Below the pieces are notes generated by a model. It was not told where the DNA came from, made no database searches, and was given only the letters and a program-made list of their open reading frames with translations. The position numbers and the translations under genes were made by a program. Of a stretch of 7,645 bases of DNA, positions 1-6,375 are shown in pieces. The first letter of the stretch is position 1. Each line of letters opens with the position of its first letter. Source of the stretch: CAILUG01 sp903844415 (GTDB taxonomy: Bacteria; Pseudomonadota; Gammaproteobacteria; Pseudomonadales; Pseudohongiellaceae); assembly GCA_947477655.1 (NCBI GenBank), contig CANJTS010000014.1, forward strand, positions 1-7,645, in the 5' to 3' direction.

Positions 1-3000
1 ACCAAAGGTCTAGGCACTGCCACTACAACACTTGCAACATTGCAAGGCGTAATTGCTGGCATAACCAGCGTTGCTGCCACTGTAGCCGCTGCCAAAGCAT
101 CTGCTGATGTTGTTGCTGTTGTTCCAGGTCTTCCTTTCACGCTCACTACAGGTGTGGACACAGGTTCAGCCTTCACAGGCGGCGCTAACAACGACACATT
201 TACCGCTGCCACAGGCTCTACCGGCGCACAAACATTGACCGCTGGCGACAACCTGAACGGTGGTACTGCTGGTACAGATACGTTGAACATTACCAATACC
301 GCGGCAGGCACACTCGGTACTGGCGTTACAACTACCGGTATTGAAATTGTTAGCATTACCGCTACTGCTGCAACCACCCTTGACGCAGCGGCATTCGCTG
401 GCGTAACTAACGTAACCAACACCGGCTCTACCGCCGCTGTAACTGTAAATAGCTTAAAAGCCATTCCGTCCGTTAGCCTTGTTGGTACAAGCTCCGCCAC
501 AACCGTAACACTAGATGCGGCTGCTGTCGCTGGCACCGCTGACGCCCTCACCCTAAACGTGAACGGCGCTGCTGCTACTAGCACATCAGTCACTGTTGAC
601 GGCATCGAAACCGTTAACGTGGTGTCTTCTGGCTCTGCTACCGGCAACGCAGCTACATCACAAACACTGACTGTTGCCAGCACTTCGTTGACCACATTGA
701 ACGTGACCGGCACCGCGTCTGCCACATTGATCGCTAACCTGCTTGGCGCTACTTCTACCGTCACCGGTACCGTAACCTCCGACGCCGGCGCGCACAATGT
801 TGCCATCACCGCAGATGCCACCGACAAACTGTCTGTCAGCATGAACGCAGGTAACGACGGTGTTAACATTGGCACCATCGCGGCTACCCACACCATCGCG
901 GGTGGTGACGGTACCGATACCTTAGAGACCACCACTGCTATCACCTTACTCACCGGTGCTAACATCAGTGGCTTTGAAACTGTTGCTCTCTCTGGCGGCG
1001 TTACCGTTGCACTGCCTACCGGCACAACAGGCAACACCGTTTCAACCTTGAACATCGCTGGTGGTGGTGGTGGTACTTTGACCGGCTTCGCTGCTGGCGG
1101 TACCGTTAACCTGCAATTAGGTGGCGCTGCAACTGTTACCAACACCACCGGCTGGACCGGCACAACTGACGCAATCACCGTAAACGTGGGCGCGACGACT
1201 GGTACCGGTTCAACAGGCGCTTTAACAGCAACTACTGTGTCTGCTGCCTTGATCGACGTGGCCACCATCAACAACCTGCAGGCTGGCTCAGACGTATCTC
1301 CCCGCTCCGTGGGCTTTAGCAGTGCCGCCAACTTGACCACACTGACCGTTAACAGCGCAGGCGCTGCCCCAATCACCATTACCGGTGGTGGTGTGCTGCT
1401 GAAAACCATCAACGCTGCTGGCGTAAACGGTACAGTTGCTTTCGCTGCTACTGCTGCAAACACGCTGCCTGCCGGCTTCTCGTTCACTGGTGGTGCTGGT
1501 GGTTCGACCCTCACGGGTTTCACCGGTGCTGACACCATTGTCGGCGGTGCTGGTAACGACACAATCACTGGCTTGCAAGGCGCTGACACGCTGACGGGTG
1601 GCGCGGGTGCAGATACGTTTGTATTTGGACTAAACGTAGCGAACGTAGCGCAGGTTTCTGGTGCTACTTTGACGGATACCATCACTGACTTCGTCTCTGG
1701 TACTGACAAGTTGAGCTTAACTCAAGCTACGTCGTTCCTTGGTAACTACGCCAACGTAACTGTGGGCTTGGCTGCTACTGCGGGCTCGGGTGTAGGTGCT
1801 AACCAAGCGTTCTACTCAACCGGCGACAGTTCGGTGTATGTGATTGGTACCGCTGGAACATTGGGTGGACAAGACACCGTAGTCAAGTTGGGCAATGCCC
1901 CAGCACTAATTACAGCTGCTGACTTGAACTTCGGTGCTGTTGGGGGTAACACCATCACCTTGGCTGCAGCAGGTTCAACTGTTGCCGTAGGTACTGCTGC
2001 AACTAACTCAACCACGTTCAACGACACGATCAATACAACAGCGGCCTTGATGGTCGGCTCATCTGTTGATGGTGGTGTTGGTACTGGCGACGTGTTGAAC
2101 ATAACTGATGCTGCTCCAGCCCTCACCTTCGTTCTAAACGCAGCAGGCAACTCGATCAACAATATCGAAATTATCAATTTGAACTTGGGTTCTACTGGTG
2201 CGGTGGTAACGCCAGACATGCTCACAAACAATTTGACAATTAACAATGCTCACGCATCAAATCCGTCAACGGTTACTTTGACCGCACCAACGGGTGCAGG
2301 TGCTGGTATAACAACGTTTTCTTCAGTAAGTACTGGTATTGACACTGTGACTGCCGGTGCAACTCTTCAGTCCATCTCAACTGGCGGCGGTGACGACGTT
2401 GTTAACGCATTGACAACTGCGATCATCAATGGCTCAACTTTCAATGGTGGTGCGGGTACAAATGACGTTCTGAACCTTTCTACTCTTGGTGCAAACACGC
2501 GTATCACGCTTGGAGCAACGGCTGCAGCAGCATCTACTAATGTGACTGGATTTGAAGTTATCAATGTGACAATTGATAACGTAGGTGACGTTGTAACGAT
2601 CACTCCAGATGCGGCAGTGGCAGTTAACTTTGTTGGTGCGATCGCACCTAACCTCACTGTCACAGCCACAGGTGGAACAGTTACTGCTAATGCAGCTGCT
2701 GGAGAGCAACTGACTGTTAATGGTACTGGTAACGTGGTTGTTGGTGCCACAAACACTACTGGCTTAATTATTTTCAGCACTACTAAAACAGCTGGAACAA
2801 ACAGTGTTAATGCTTACGCCGGTAACCAAAACGTTCAGAATAGTTCCACGATTGTTACAACAATTAATGGCGCTTTATTGGCTGGTAACACTGAGACCCT
2901 AACGGGTGCTGGTCCTATTACAGTGACTGGCTTGGTCAGTACAGGCACGATTGCAGCAGCAGCCGCAACCGGAGTTATTACTGTTAATGGAACAACCGCT

Positions 3001-4185
3001 GGTGCAAGAACTGTCAATACAGGTTCTGCAGCTGACGTTATAACAATTACTGGTACAGCAGCAGCTATTCAAACTATCACCACACTTGGTGGTAACGATA
3101 CTGTCACATTGACAACAACTGGTGGTGTTAACGTAGTTGATCTTGGTGACGGTAACGACACCTACACTGCAGGTACAGCTGGTGGCGTCGTGACAGGTGG
3201 TGCGGGTTCTGACTCGATGACTGGTGGTGCTGGTGCCGATGTATTCTTGTACAGCGCACTTGACTCGTCTGGTATTTCAACAGACACAATCACTGGGTTT
3301 AACTACGCCGCTGACGTTATCCGTGTGTCGACAACGACTACCTCTGGAGCATTTAATGGTGCAACCGCTACTTCTACAACAAGCGGTTTCAGCAACTTCA
3401 ACAGCACAACAGGTGTACTTACTGTTCAGACGGATGAAGGAACGTTGACAATCAATACAGCGACGGCAACCAATGCTCCCGGTGCTTCCGGCTCAATGCA
3501 GACATCTGCAGCTATTCAGTATGTGGTAACTGGCACTAATGCTGTAGACACCATCACGACTGGCTCAGGCGCTGATATTATTACTACTGGTTTAGGGAAT
3601 GATGTAGTAGACGCGGGTCAGGGTGCCGACACAATCACTGGTGGACAGGGTGCGGATAGCATTACTGGTGGAGCTGGTGCTGATCAAATTGTTGTAGGAG
3701 CCTCTGCTACAGATTTAGTTGTGTATGCAGGCGGTGATACAACTGCCGCCAGCATTGAAAAATGGGTTGGAGTTCTTGGCGGTACGGACACAATAAGAAT
3801 CGTTACTGGAGTTACTTTTGCTGGTTTAACAATGGTGGGAGGGACAACAGGTTTCCAGGTCAATGAAAGCTTAGGTGCGGGTGGTTTGCTTGGTGCAGGT
3901 GCTCCCATACCAATCGCAGCTGCTGCTGCTAACGTTACTGCTCTAGCAGCATTGATGGAAGCTGCCGCAGGTGGTGTTGCATCTACAGCGGCAGCGGCTG
4001 CGGCAGCTACTGGCTTGCAAATATATACGTTCACCACTGCAGCGGGTGCGGGCGGCTTTGACGGACGTACGTATCTTGTAATCAACGATGGCACTGCAGC
4101 TCTTGCAGCGACCGACGTCATCATTGAGCTTGTTGGACTGAATGGGGTTCTAAATACAGCTAACTTAGGTCTTACCATTAGCTAA
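1..4185 (+). CDS. Giant RTX-type calcium-binding S-layer-like surface protein, 5' end missing
   Basis: The frame is open from base 1, so the N-terminus lies outside the window and the in-frame TTG at 40 is not a convincing start. The visible 1394 residues are dominated by Thr, Ala, Gly, Val, Asn and Asp, with no cysteine seen, as is usual for secreted RTX and S-layer proteins. Four modules begin with GG-x-GT-D-x-L and later carry a G(F/I)E-V or IEI strand; they start near bases 259, 901, 2071 and 2446. Three clusters of glycine/aspartate nonapeptides (GGAGNDTI type) lie near 1489-1629, 3088-3255 and 3532-3700. Ca2+ binding by such repeats is established for the RTX family. The C-terminus has an Ala-rich stretch (about 3916-4017), then FDGRTYLVINDG and a hydrophobic tail ending LGLTIS. 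That tail suits an uncleaved type I secretion signal. The first visible residues (LATLQGVIAGITS, then FTLTTGVDT) resemble the region following a DUF4214-like N-terminal domain in Burkholderiales surface proteins. The role as S-layer or adhesin is inferred. Confidence 0.85.
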   Translation, partial: TKGLGTATTTLATLQGVIAGITSVAATVAAAKASADVVAVVPGLPFTLTTGVDTGSAFTGGANNDTFTAATGSTGAQTLTAGDNLNGGTAGTDTLNITNTAAGTLGTGVTTTGIEIVSITATAATTLDAAAFAGVTNVTNTGSTAAVTVNSLKAIPSVSLVGTSSATTVTLDAAAVAGTADALTLNVNGAAATSTSVTVDGIETVNVVSSGSATGNAATSQTLTVASTSLTTLNVTGTASATLIANLLGATSTVTGTVTSDAGAHNVAITADATDKLSVSMNAGNDGVNIGTIAATHTIAGGDGTDTLETTTAITLLTGANISGFETVALSGGVTVALPTGTTGNTVSTLNIAGGGGGTLTGFAAGGTVNLQLGGAATVTNTTGWTGTTDAITVNVGATTGTGSTGALTATTVSAALIDVATINNLQAGSDVSPRSVGFSSAANLTTLTVNSAGAAPITITGGGVLLKTINAAGVNGTVAFAATAANTLPAGFSFTGGAGGSTLTGFTGADTIVGGAGNDTITGLQGADTLTGGAGADTFVFGLNVANVAQVSGATLTDTITDFVSGTDKLSLTQATSFLGNYANVTVGLAATAGSGVGANQAFYSTGDSSVYVIGTAGTLGGQDTVVKLGNAPALITAADLNFGAVGGNTITLAAAGSTVAVGTAATNSTTFNDTINTTAALMVGSSVDGGVGTGDVLNITDAAPALTFVLNAAGNSINNIEIINLNLGSTGAVVTPDMLTNNLTINNAHASNPSTVTLTAPTGAGAGITTFSSVSTGIDTVTAGATLQSISTGGGDDVVNALTTAIINGSTFNGGAGTNDVLNLSTLGANTRITLGATAAAASTNVTGFEVINVTIDNVGDVVTITPDAAVAVNFVGAIAPNLTVTATGGTVTANAAAGEQLTVNGTGNVVVGATNTTGLIIFSTTKTAGTNSVNAYAGNQNVQNSSTIVTTINGALLAGNTETLTGAGPITVTGLVSTGTIAAAAATGVITVNGTTAGARTVNTGSAADVITITGTAAAIQTITTLGGNDTVTLTTTGGVNVVDLGDGNDTYTAGTAGGVVTGGAGSDSMTGGAGADVFLYSALDSSGISTDTITGFNYAADVIRVSTTTTSGAFNGATATSTTSGFSNFNSTTGVLTVQTDEGTLTINTATATNAPGASGSMQTSAAIQYVVTGTNAVDTITTGSGADIITTGLGNDVVDAGQGADTITGGQGADSITGGAGADQIVVGASATDLVVYAGGDTTAASIEKWVGVLGGTDTIRIVTGVTFAGLTMVGGTTGFQVNESLGAGGLLGAGAPIPIAAAAANVTALAALMEAAAGGVASTAAAAAAATGLQIYTFTTAAGAGGFDGRTYLVINDGTAALAATDVIIELVGLNGVLNTANLGLTIS
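1489..1629 (+). other. RTX nonapeptide cluster 1 in the surface protein
   Basis: Consecutive GGxGxD-type nonapeptides (GGAGNDTI, LQGADTL, GGAGADTFVFG) followed by a TDTITDFVSGTDKL segment. This is the usual ending of a parallel beta-roll block that binds Ca2+ outside the cell. It separates two halves of the protein that differ in base usage. Confidence 0.8.
3088..3255 (+). other. RTX nonapeptide cluster 2 in the surface protein
   Basis: GGNDTVTL, LGDGNDTYTAG, GGAGSDSM and GGAGADVFLYS in succession, then a STDTITGFNYAADVI segment. This repeats the layout of cluster 1: a beta-roll, then the TDTI-x-F motif. Confidence 0.75.
3532..3700 (+). other. RTX nonapeptide cluster 3 in the surface protein
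   Basis: Five to six repeats (AVDTITTG, SGADIITTG, LGNDVVDAG, QGADTITGG, QGADSITGG, AGADQIVVG) form the longest regular run of the three clusters. It lies closest to the C-terminal secretion region, as in most type I secreted RTX proteins. Confidence 0.8.
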
Positions 4186-4219
4186 AGAATCAAAGGGCTA
4201 ACACCCTAAACCGATAACC

Positions 4220-4245
4220 CCACCCCTCTCACAAGGAGGGCGTGG
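4220..4245 (+). other. Hairpin in the 3' untranslated region of the surface-protein gene
   Basis: CCAC-CCCTCT pairs with GGAGGG-c-GTGG around the loop CACAA, giving a stem of about 10 bp with one bulged C and one G-U pair. No T-run follows, so alone it is not an intrinsic terminator. It sits 10 bp before the next hairpin and may protect the 3' end of the very long mRNA. Its core, CTCTCACAAGGAGG, recurs exactly 200 bp downstream. Confidence 0.5.
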
Positions 4246-4254
4246 AACCACAAG

Positions 4255-4283
4255 AGGCTGGCCCCGCAAGGGCTGGCCTTTTT
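4255..4283 (+). terminator. Intrinsic terminator of the surface-protein gene
   Basis: AGGCTGGCCC pairs with GGGCTGGCCT around a CGCAA loop. This gives a 10-bp stem with two G-U pairs when transcribed rightward, followed directly by TTTT. It lies 70 bp after the stop codon. The two G-U pairs would be G-T opposite A-C mismatches on the other strand, so it works best rightward, consistent with terminating the giant CDS. Confidence 0.8.
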
Positions 4284-4285
4284 GT

Positions 4286-4416
4286 TGTGGGGGGTTTGGG
4301 CAATTGCAGTGTTAGGTTTGCTTCGGTGCTCGCTGTTTGGCTGGTGGTATAGCGCTGGGCACGAAGTGGATGGAGGTAGCTAGGTGCGATGTAGTCGGTG
4401 TATGGCTGGTTTAATC
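4286..4416. other. Intergenic stretch between two rightward terminators, nothing identified
   Basis: Neither strand shows an ORF with a plausible start and ribosome binding site, and no tRNA-like cloverleaf or clear promoter was found. Its position between two rightward terminators leaves room for a short untranslated RNA or the scar of a lost gene, but nothing in it proves either. Confidence 0.4.
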
Positions 4417-4451
4417 AAACCCTGTCTCTCACAAGGAGGTGGGGTTTTTTT
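4417..4451 (+). terminator. Rho-independent terminator with T7 tail
   Basis: AAACCC pairs with GGGTTT. The stem continues inward through TGTCTCT against GGAGGTG, with several G-U pairs, to the same CACAA loop seen in the hairpin at 4220-4245. A run of seven T follows the stem. No rightward gene is visible between the previous terminator and this one, so its upstream transcript is unknown: read-through from the surface gene or an unseen small RNA. Confidence 0.65.
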
Positions 4452-4493
4452 ATGGGCGGGGGGTTAAGGTTTGGGTTGTCTCAATTTCAATTA

Positions 4494-4517
4494 CTGCCTA
4501 ATCTGCAACTCAGGCAG
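4494..4517. repeat. Inverted repeat CTGCCT-N12-AGGCAG
   Basis: Two perfect 6-bp arms are separated by 12 bp, ending 68 bp before the GTG of the next gene. The spacing puts the arm centres 18 bp apart, which would suit a dimeric regulator or a weak hairpin in the leader. A poor promoter match (TTGTCT at 4476, TAATCT at 4499, 17-bp spacer) overlaps it. A regulatory role is inferred only. Confidence 0.3.
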
Positions 4518-4570
4518 CTGGCTCAGTAGTACCCAGTAACGATTAGCTACAGACTACGTCACCAATCCGG

Positions 4571-4577
4571 TAAGGAG
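4571..4577 (+). promoter_or_regulatory. Ribosome binding site deciding the GTG start at 4586
   Basis: TAAGGAG lies 8 bp before GTG. It is a strong anti-Shine-Dalgarno match at good spacing, so GTG is preferred although no ATG is nearby. No in-frame start further upstream has comparable support. Confidence 0.7.
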
Positions 4578-4585
4578 ATAAAGCG

Positions 4586-5188
4586 GTGGATGAGAAGCAG
4601 AGGTTCGCGCTAACCCCAGATCAAGTTCTTAGCATTGCCAAATTGCTAAAGCTGCCTAAAGAGTCCGAAAGCGAAACCATGTTGGACCTATCCACACGGA
4701 TTAACGGTGCTGGCGTCATAAAGCTGCATAAAGATCGCATTGGGAACGAGGTTGCGGCCACACTACTGAAAAGCGAGATCAAGAGTTTAAAGAAAGCATT
4801 TAATAATCTCGCGGAGATGCTCAGCTCCGTGGACGATGCGCTGGCTTTTCGTGTTGACGATGAATTTAGCATTGCGGTCTCTATTGATCAGCTAGCTGAT
4901 ACTGCATCAACAACCCAGTATAAACGTCTTTCTCTTGGGAGAGTCCTGTCCCGAATGGTGTCTTGGTCTGAGTTTGCTGCGGATCAAATTTCCAGCAGCT
5001 CTTATTATTTTCGACTCTATTCCGAGATTGACGATTTTCTTTGCTGGACTCTTAATCCGAGTGGTACCGATATTCGAGAGCCCGACACTCTTAACTGGAA
5101 GCTTGCGCAAATACTCCTTAATTGCACTGATAAAGCAGCAAAAACCCAGTTTCGTCGTTGGAAAAAAACGCTGTCAAGAGACAAATAG
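4586..5188 (+). CDS. Hypothetical protein, 200 residues, start of the element-like region
   Basis: I do not recognise this protein. It starts with GTG after a clear TAAGGAG and runs 200 residues to TAG. There is no signal peptide or membrane segment, so it should be cytoplasmic. Residues about 10-30 (LTPDQVLSIAKLLKL) and about 60-80 (LLKSEIKSLKKAFNNLAEML) look helical and amphipathic, the latter with coiled-coil character. The C-terminus is basic (QFRRWKKTLSRDK), which could contact nucleic acid. Its base usage is less GC-rich and less repetitive than the surface gene to its left. It lies 90 bp before the AlpA gene in the same direction, so it may belong to the same mobile element and could be a regulator or accessory factor. 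That is a guess from position only. Confidence 0.75.
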   Translation: MDEKQRFALTPDQVLSIAKLLKLPKESESETMLDLSTRINGAGVIKLHKDRIGNEVAATLLKSEIKSLKKAFNNLAEMLSSVDDALAFRVDDEFSIAVSIDQLADTASTTQYKRLSLGRVLSRMVSWSEFAADQISSSSYYFRLYSEIDDFLCWTLNPSGTDIREPDTLNWKLAQILLNCTDKAAKTQFRRWKKTLSRDK

Positions 5189-5207
5189 AGTAAAAATCAA
5201 CTGTGAT

Positions 5208-5236
5208 TTGTCATCCCTAATATTGGGTGATTTCAT
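5208..5236 (+). promoter_or_regulatory. Candidate promoter with a dyad in its spacer, upstream of the AlpA gene
   Basis: TTGTCA at 5208-5213 is a 5-of-6 match to the -35 consensus, and TTTCAT at 5231-5236 is a weak -10 at 17-bp spacing. Bases 5211-5230 form an imperfect dyad (TCAtCCC, AATATT centre, GGGTGA) that fills the spacer. The 7-mer GTGATTT also occurs on both sides (5203-5209 and 5227-5233). This layout would allow a bound repressor to block the AlpA operon. The sites are seen in the sequence; the function is inferred. Confidence 0.35.
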
Positions 5237-5263
5237 GGTTTAGTAGCTGTGTCTAACAACATC

Positions 5264-5273
5264 TAAGGAGGTG
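5264..5273 (+). promoter_or_regulatory. Extended Shine-Dalgarno of the AlpA gene
   Basis: TAAGGAGGTG matches ten consecutive bases complementary to the usual 3' end of 16S rRNA, 5 bp before ATG. This is unusually complete for a small regulator and fixes the start at 5279. Confidence 0.8.
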
Positions 5274-5278
5274 TCGAC

Positions 5279-5509
5279 ATGGCTACACACGATCAACTAC
5301 AAACGGTTTCTTGCGAACGCTTATTACGCTGGCCTGAGGTTAAGCATCGGGTTGGAATTAGTCGCTCGCAAGTCGAGCTACTCATCAAGATAGGCACCTT
5401 CCCTGCCCCTATCAAAATCGGCGCTAGGTCTACTGCGTGGCTTCAGTCATCAATTGATGAGTGGATTACCAGTCGTATAGCTGCATCGTCCAAAGGGCAT
5501 CAGCCATGA
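5279..5509 (+). CDS. AlpA-family helix-turn-helix transcriptional regulator
   Basis: This 76-residue protein has the AlpA (CP4-57 prophage regulator) pattern: a winged helix-turn-helix of MerR-like fold. Residues 15-38 (LLRWPEVKHRVGISRSQVELLI) form the DNA-binding helices. FPAPIKIGARSTAWLQ (41-56) is the wing with the conserved FP-P-K-G-R-W series, and SSIDEWI follows at 57-63. In the AlpA family such proteins switch on excision or other genes of integrative elements; the AlpA of E. coli CP4-57 induces the integrase. The gene has an outstanding ribosome binding site and its TGA overlaps the next ATG (ATGA), so translation is probably coupled. It is the most reliable marker that this region is a mobile element. 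Candidate targets are its own promoter or the distal integrase. Confidence 0.88.
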   Translation: MATHDQLQTVSCERLLRWPEVKHRVGISRSQVELLIKIGTFPAPIKIGARSTAWLQSSIDEWITSRIAASSKGHQP

Positions 5510-5760
5510 AAAGGACTAGCCTCCGATCTTGTATTGATCAAAATTGCAAAGAATGTATCTATGACCGCCTTGCCGCTGGCACGTGGCGTCAACAAGTAAC
5601 TCTGTGTGCCATCAAGAAGTGCCCGTTGTGGGAGGTACGACCTAAGTCCGCTACCTTACCATTGCCTGATGCTGGTATCGGTCAAAAAATGGCCGAGAAG
5701 GGTCAATCTGAAGGAATGCAGGTCAATCTTCTGGTTGTTTCAGGTGGGAGGGTCGGGTAA
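5506..5760 (+). CDS. Small four-cysteine (zinc-ribbon-like) protein of mobile elements
   Basis: The ATG at 5506 overlaps the AlpA stop as ATGA and gives 84 residues. An earlier in-frame ATG at 5461 would overlap the AlpA gene by 49 bp and has no support. Cysteines at 9, 14, 17, 34 and 39 include C14-x2-C17 and C34-x4-C39-PLW, a spacing that could hold one zinc ion. The pattern CKEC..D..AAGTWRQQVTLC....CPL(W)xVRP resembles small proteins of unknown function in phages and integrative elements of proteobacteria. After residue 46 the chain becomes low in charge and probably disordered (SATLPLPDAGIGQ). It is expected to be cytoplasmic and to bind nucleic acid or a protein partner, but no function is established. 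The third operon gene follows directly, and this gene's last bases carry that gene's ribosome binding site. Confidence 0.8.
   Translation: MKRTSLRSCIDQNCKECIYDRLAAGTWRQQVTLCAIKKCPLWEVRPKSATLPLPDAGIGQKMAEKGQSEGMQVNLLVVSGGRVG
5747..5751 (+). promoter_or_regulatory. Ribosome binding site inside the end of the four-cysteine gene
   Basis: GGAGG lies 9 bp before the ATG at 5761, within the last codons of the previous gene. The TAA stop touches the ATG without a gap, so terminating ribosomes can reinitiate at once. Confidence 0.7.
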
Positions 5761-6375
5761 ATGACACCTAAGGATCCTCATCCGAAACAAAACCTAGATG
5801 AATGGAAATCAGAACAGAAAAGAATCCAAAATCAAACAATAGATGAATGGGTATCAGATTATGAAGGAGTGGAACCTGCTGGGCCAAAAACTCAAACCGT
5901 CGCGGAGGCCCCATACAAAAACTGGATGCACGAAACCCCTAGAACAAGAATTAATAGTCAGCCAATTAATGGGCTAATACTTCGTTATGACACCCACCGC
6001 ACTACAAAAAATGGTGCTGTGGTTTTGGTCTTCTTTGTTGTAGCAACGGGCGAAGAAGCTGTCCTTTTTTTTAATGCGGACAATCGAAAGCAGCGCGGAA
6101 AAGAGAAAGGGGAAAACTACAAGTCAGGGCATATGGGTCAATTTAACCCCAAGCCAAGAAGCAAGTTCCGTAAGTTTTGGATGAGTGTGGTGGGAGAGGC
6201 GCCTAGCAGATGGTCGTTAGCACATAAATTTCTCAAGCCTAGATTGAAGGACTTATTTTTCACGGGAAACTTGGTGACTGAATATTCAAATAGCAAGGCG
6301 GGCAGAAAGCCGTTTTTAAAAATTTCGGACCTACGAGAGATAGATTCATTCATATACAAAGAAGGAACAAACTAG
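5761..6375 (+). CDS. Element-associated protein of unknown function with duplicated DEW motif, 204 residues
   Basis: I do not recognise a named family. Residues 1-60 are polar and charged and include NLDEWKSE (12-19) and TIDEWVSD (26-33), an exact 15-residue duplication also visible in the DNA. Residues 69-150 look like one beta-rich domain: INGLILRYDTHRT, then the strand VVLVFFVV (87-94), GEEAVLFFNADNR, a basic glycine-rich loop (RKQRGKEKGENYKSG), GQF, and FRKFWMSVVGEAPSR. The succession strand, FFN, basic loop, aromatic helix, G-xxPxR recalls conserved but uncharacterised proteins encoded beside AlpA-type genes. An OB-like nucleic-acid-binding fold is my guess. The many Lys/Arg residues support DNA or RNA binding. 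It is the third gene of the AlpA operon. Its last codons, GGA ACA AAC TAG, are the first unit of the 11-bp repeat array, so the protein ends GTN because of the repeat. Confidence 0.8.
   Translation: MTPKDPHPKQNLDEWKSEQKRIQNQTIDEWVSDYEGVEPAGPKTQTVAEAPYKNWMHETPRTRINSQPINGLILRYDTHRTTKNGAVVLVFFVVATGEEAVLFFNADNRKQRGKEKGENYKSGHMGQFNPKPRSKFRKFWMSVVGEAPSRWSLAHKFLKPRLKDLFFTGNLVTEYSNSKAGRKPFLKISDLREIDSFIYKEGTN
5795..5858 (+). repeat. Imperfect 45-bp duplication inside the 204-residue gene
   Basis: Bases 5795-5813 and 5840-5858 agree at 17 of 19 positions (TAGATGAATGG, two mismatches, ATCAGA) with a period of 45 bp, or 15 codons. The unit encodes the (L/I)DEW motif. Because the reading frame is kept, it looks like an in-frame duplication that produced two similar helical segments. 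Confidence 0.65.

Noticed and set aside
40..42. TTG as the start of the surface-protein gene
   Set aside because: The frame remains open to base 1 with matching composition and no ribosome binding site precedes the TTG, so the gene is cut by the window edge.
3684..4178. Minus-strand open frame of 164 residues opposite the surface-protein C-terminus
   Set aside because: It is a shadow of the Ala/Thr/Gly-rich codons; its Pro/Val/Ala-rich product has no recognisable domain. The other minus-strand frames under 1-4185 (658-891, 1288-1578, 1812-2246, 2367-2780, 2434-2709, 2835-3017) fail for the same reason.
4349..4359. ATAGCGCTGGG also found at 7615-7625 inside the integrase gene, a possible att core or integrase remnant
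   Set aside because: Only 11 bp match. Reading the minus strand around 4350 in the integrase frame gives no further similarity beyond QRY and soon loses sense, so chance is likelier.
4452..4529. 25-codon ORF starting just after the T-run, with AAGGAGGTG upstream
   Set aside because: The apparent Shine-Dalgarno is the loop and right arm of the terminator hairpin, and the product (MGGGLRFGLSQFQ...) looks random.
4935..5243. Plus-strand open frame of 102 residues overlapping the 200-residue gene
   Set aside because: It is out of frame with a gene that has a clear ribosome binding site, has no such site itself, and its product has no familiar motif.
5461..5505. Earlier ATG for the four-cysteine gene
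   Set aside because: It would overlap the AlpA gene by 49 bp with no ribosome binding site, whereas 5506 gives the typical ATGA coupling.
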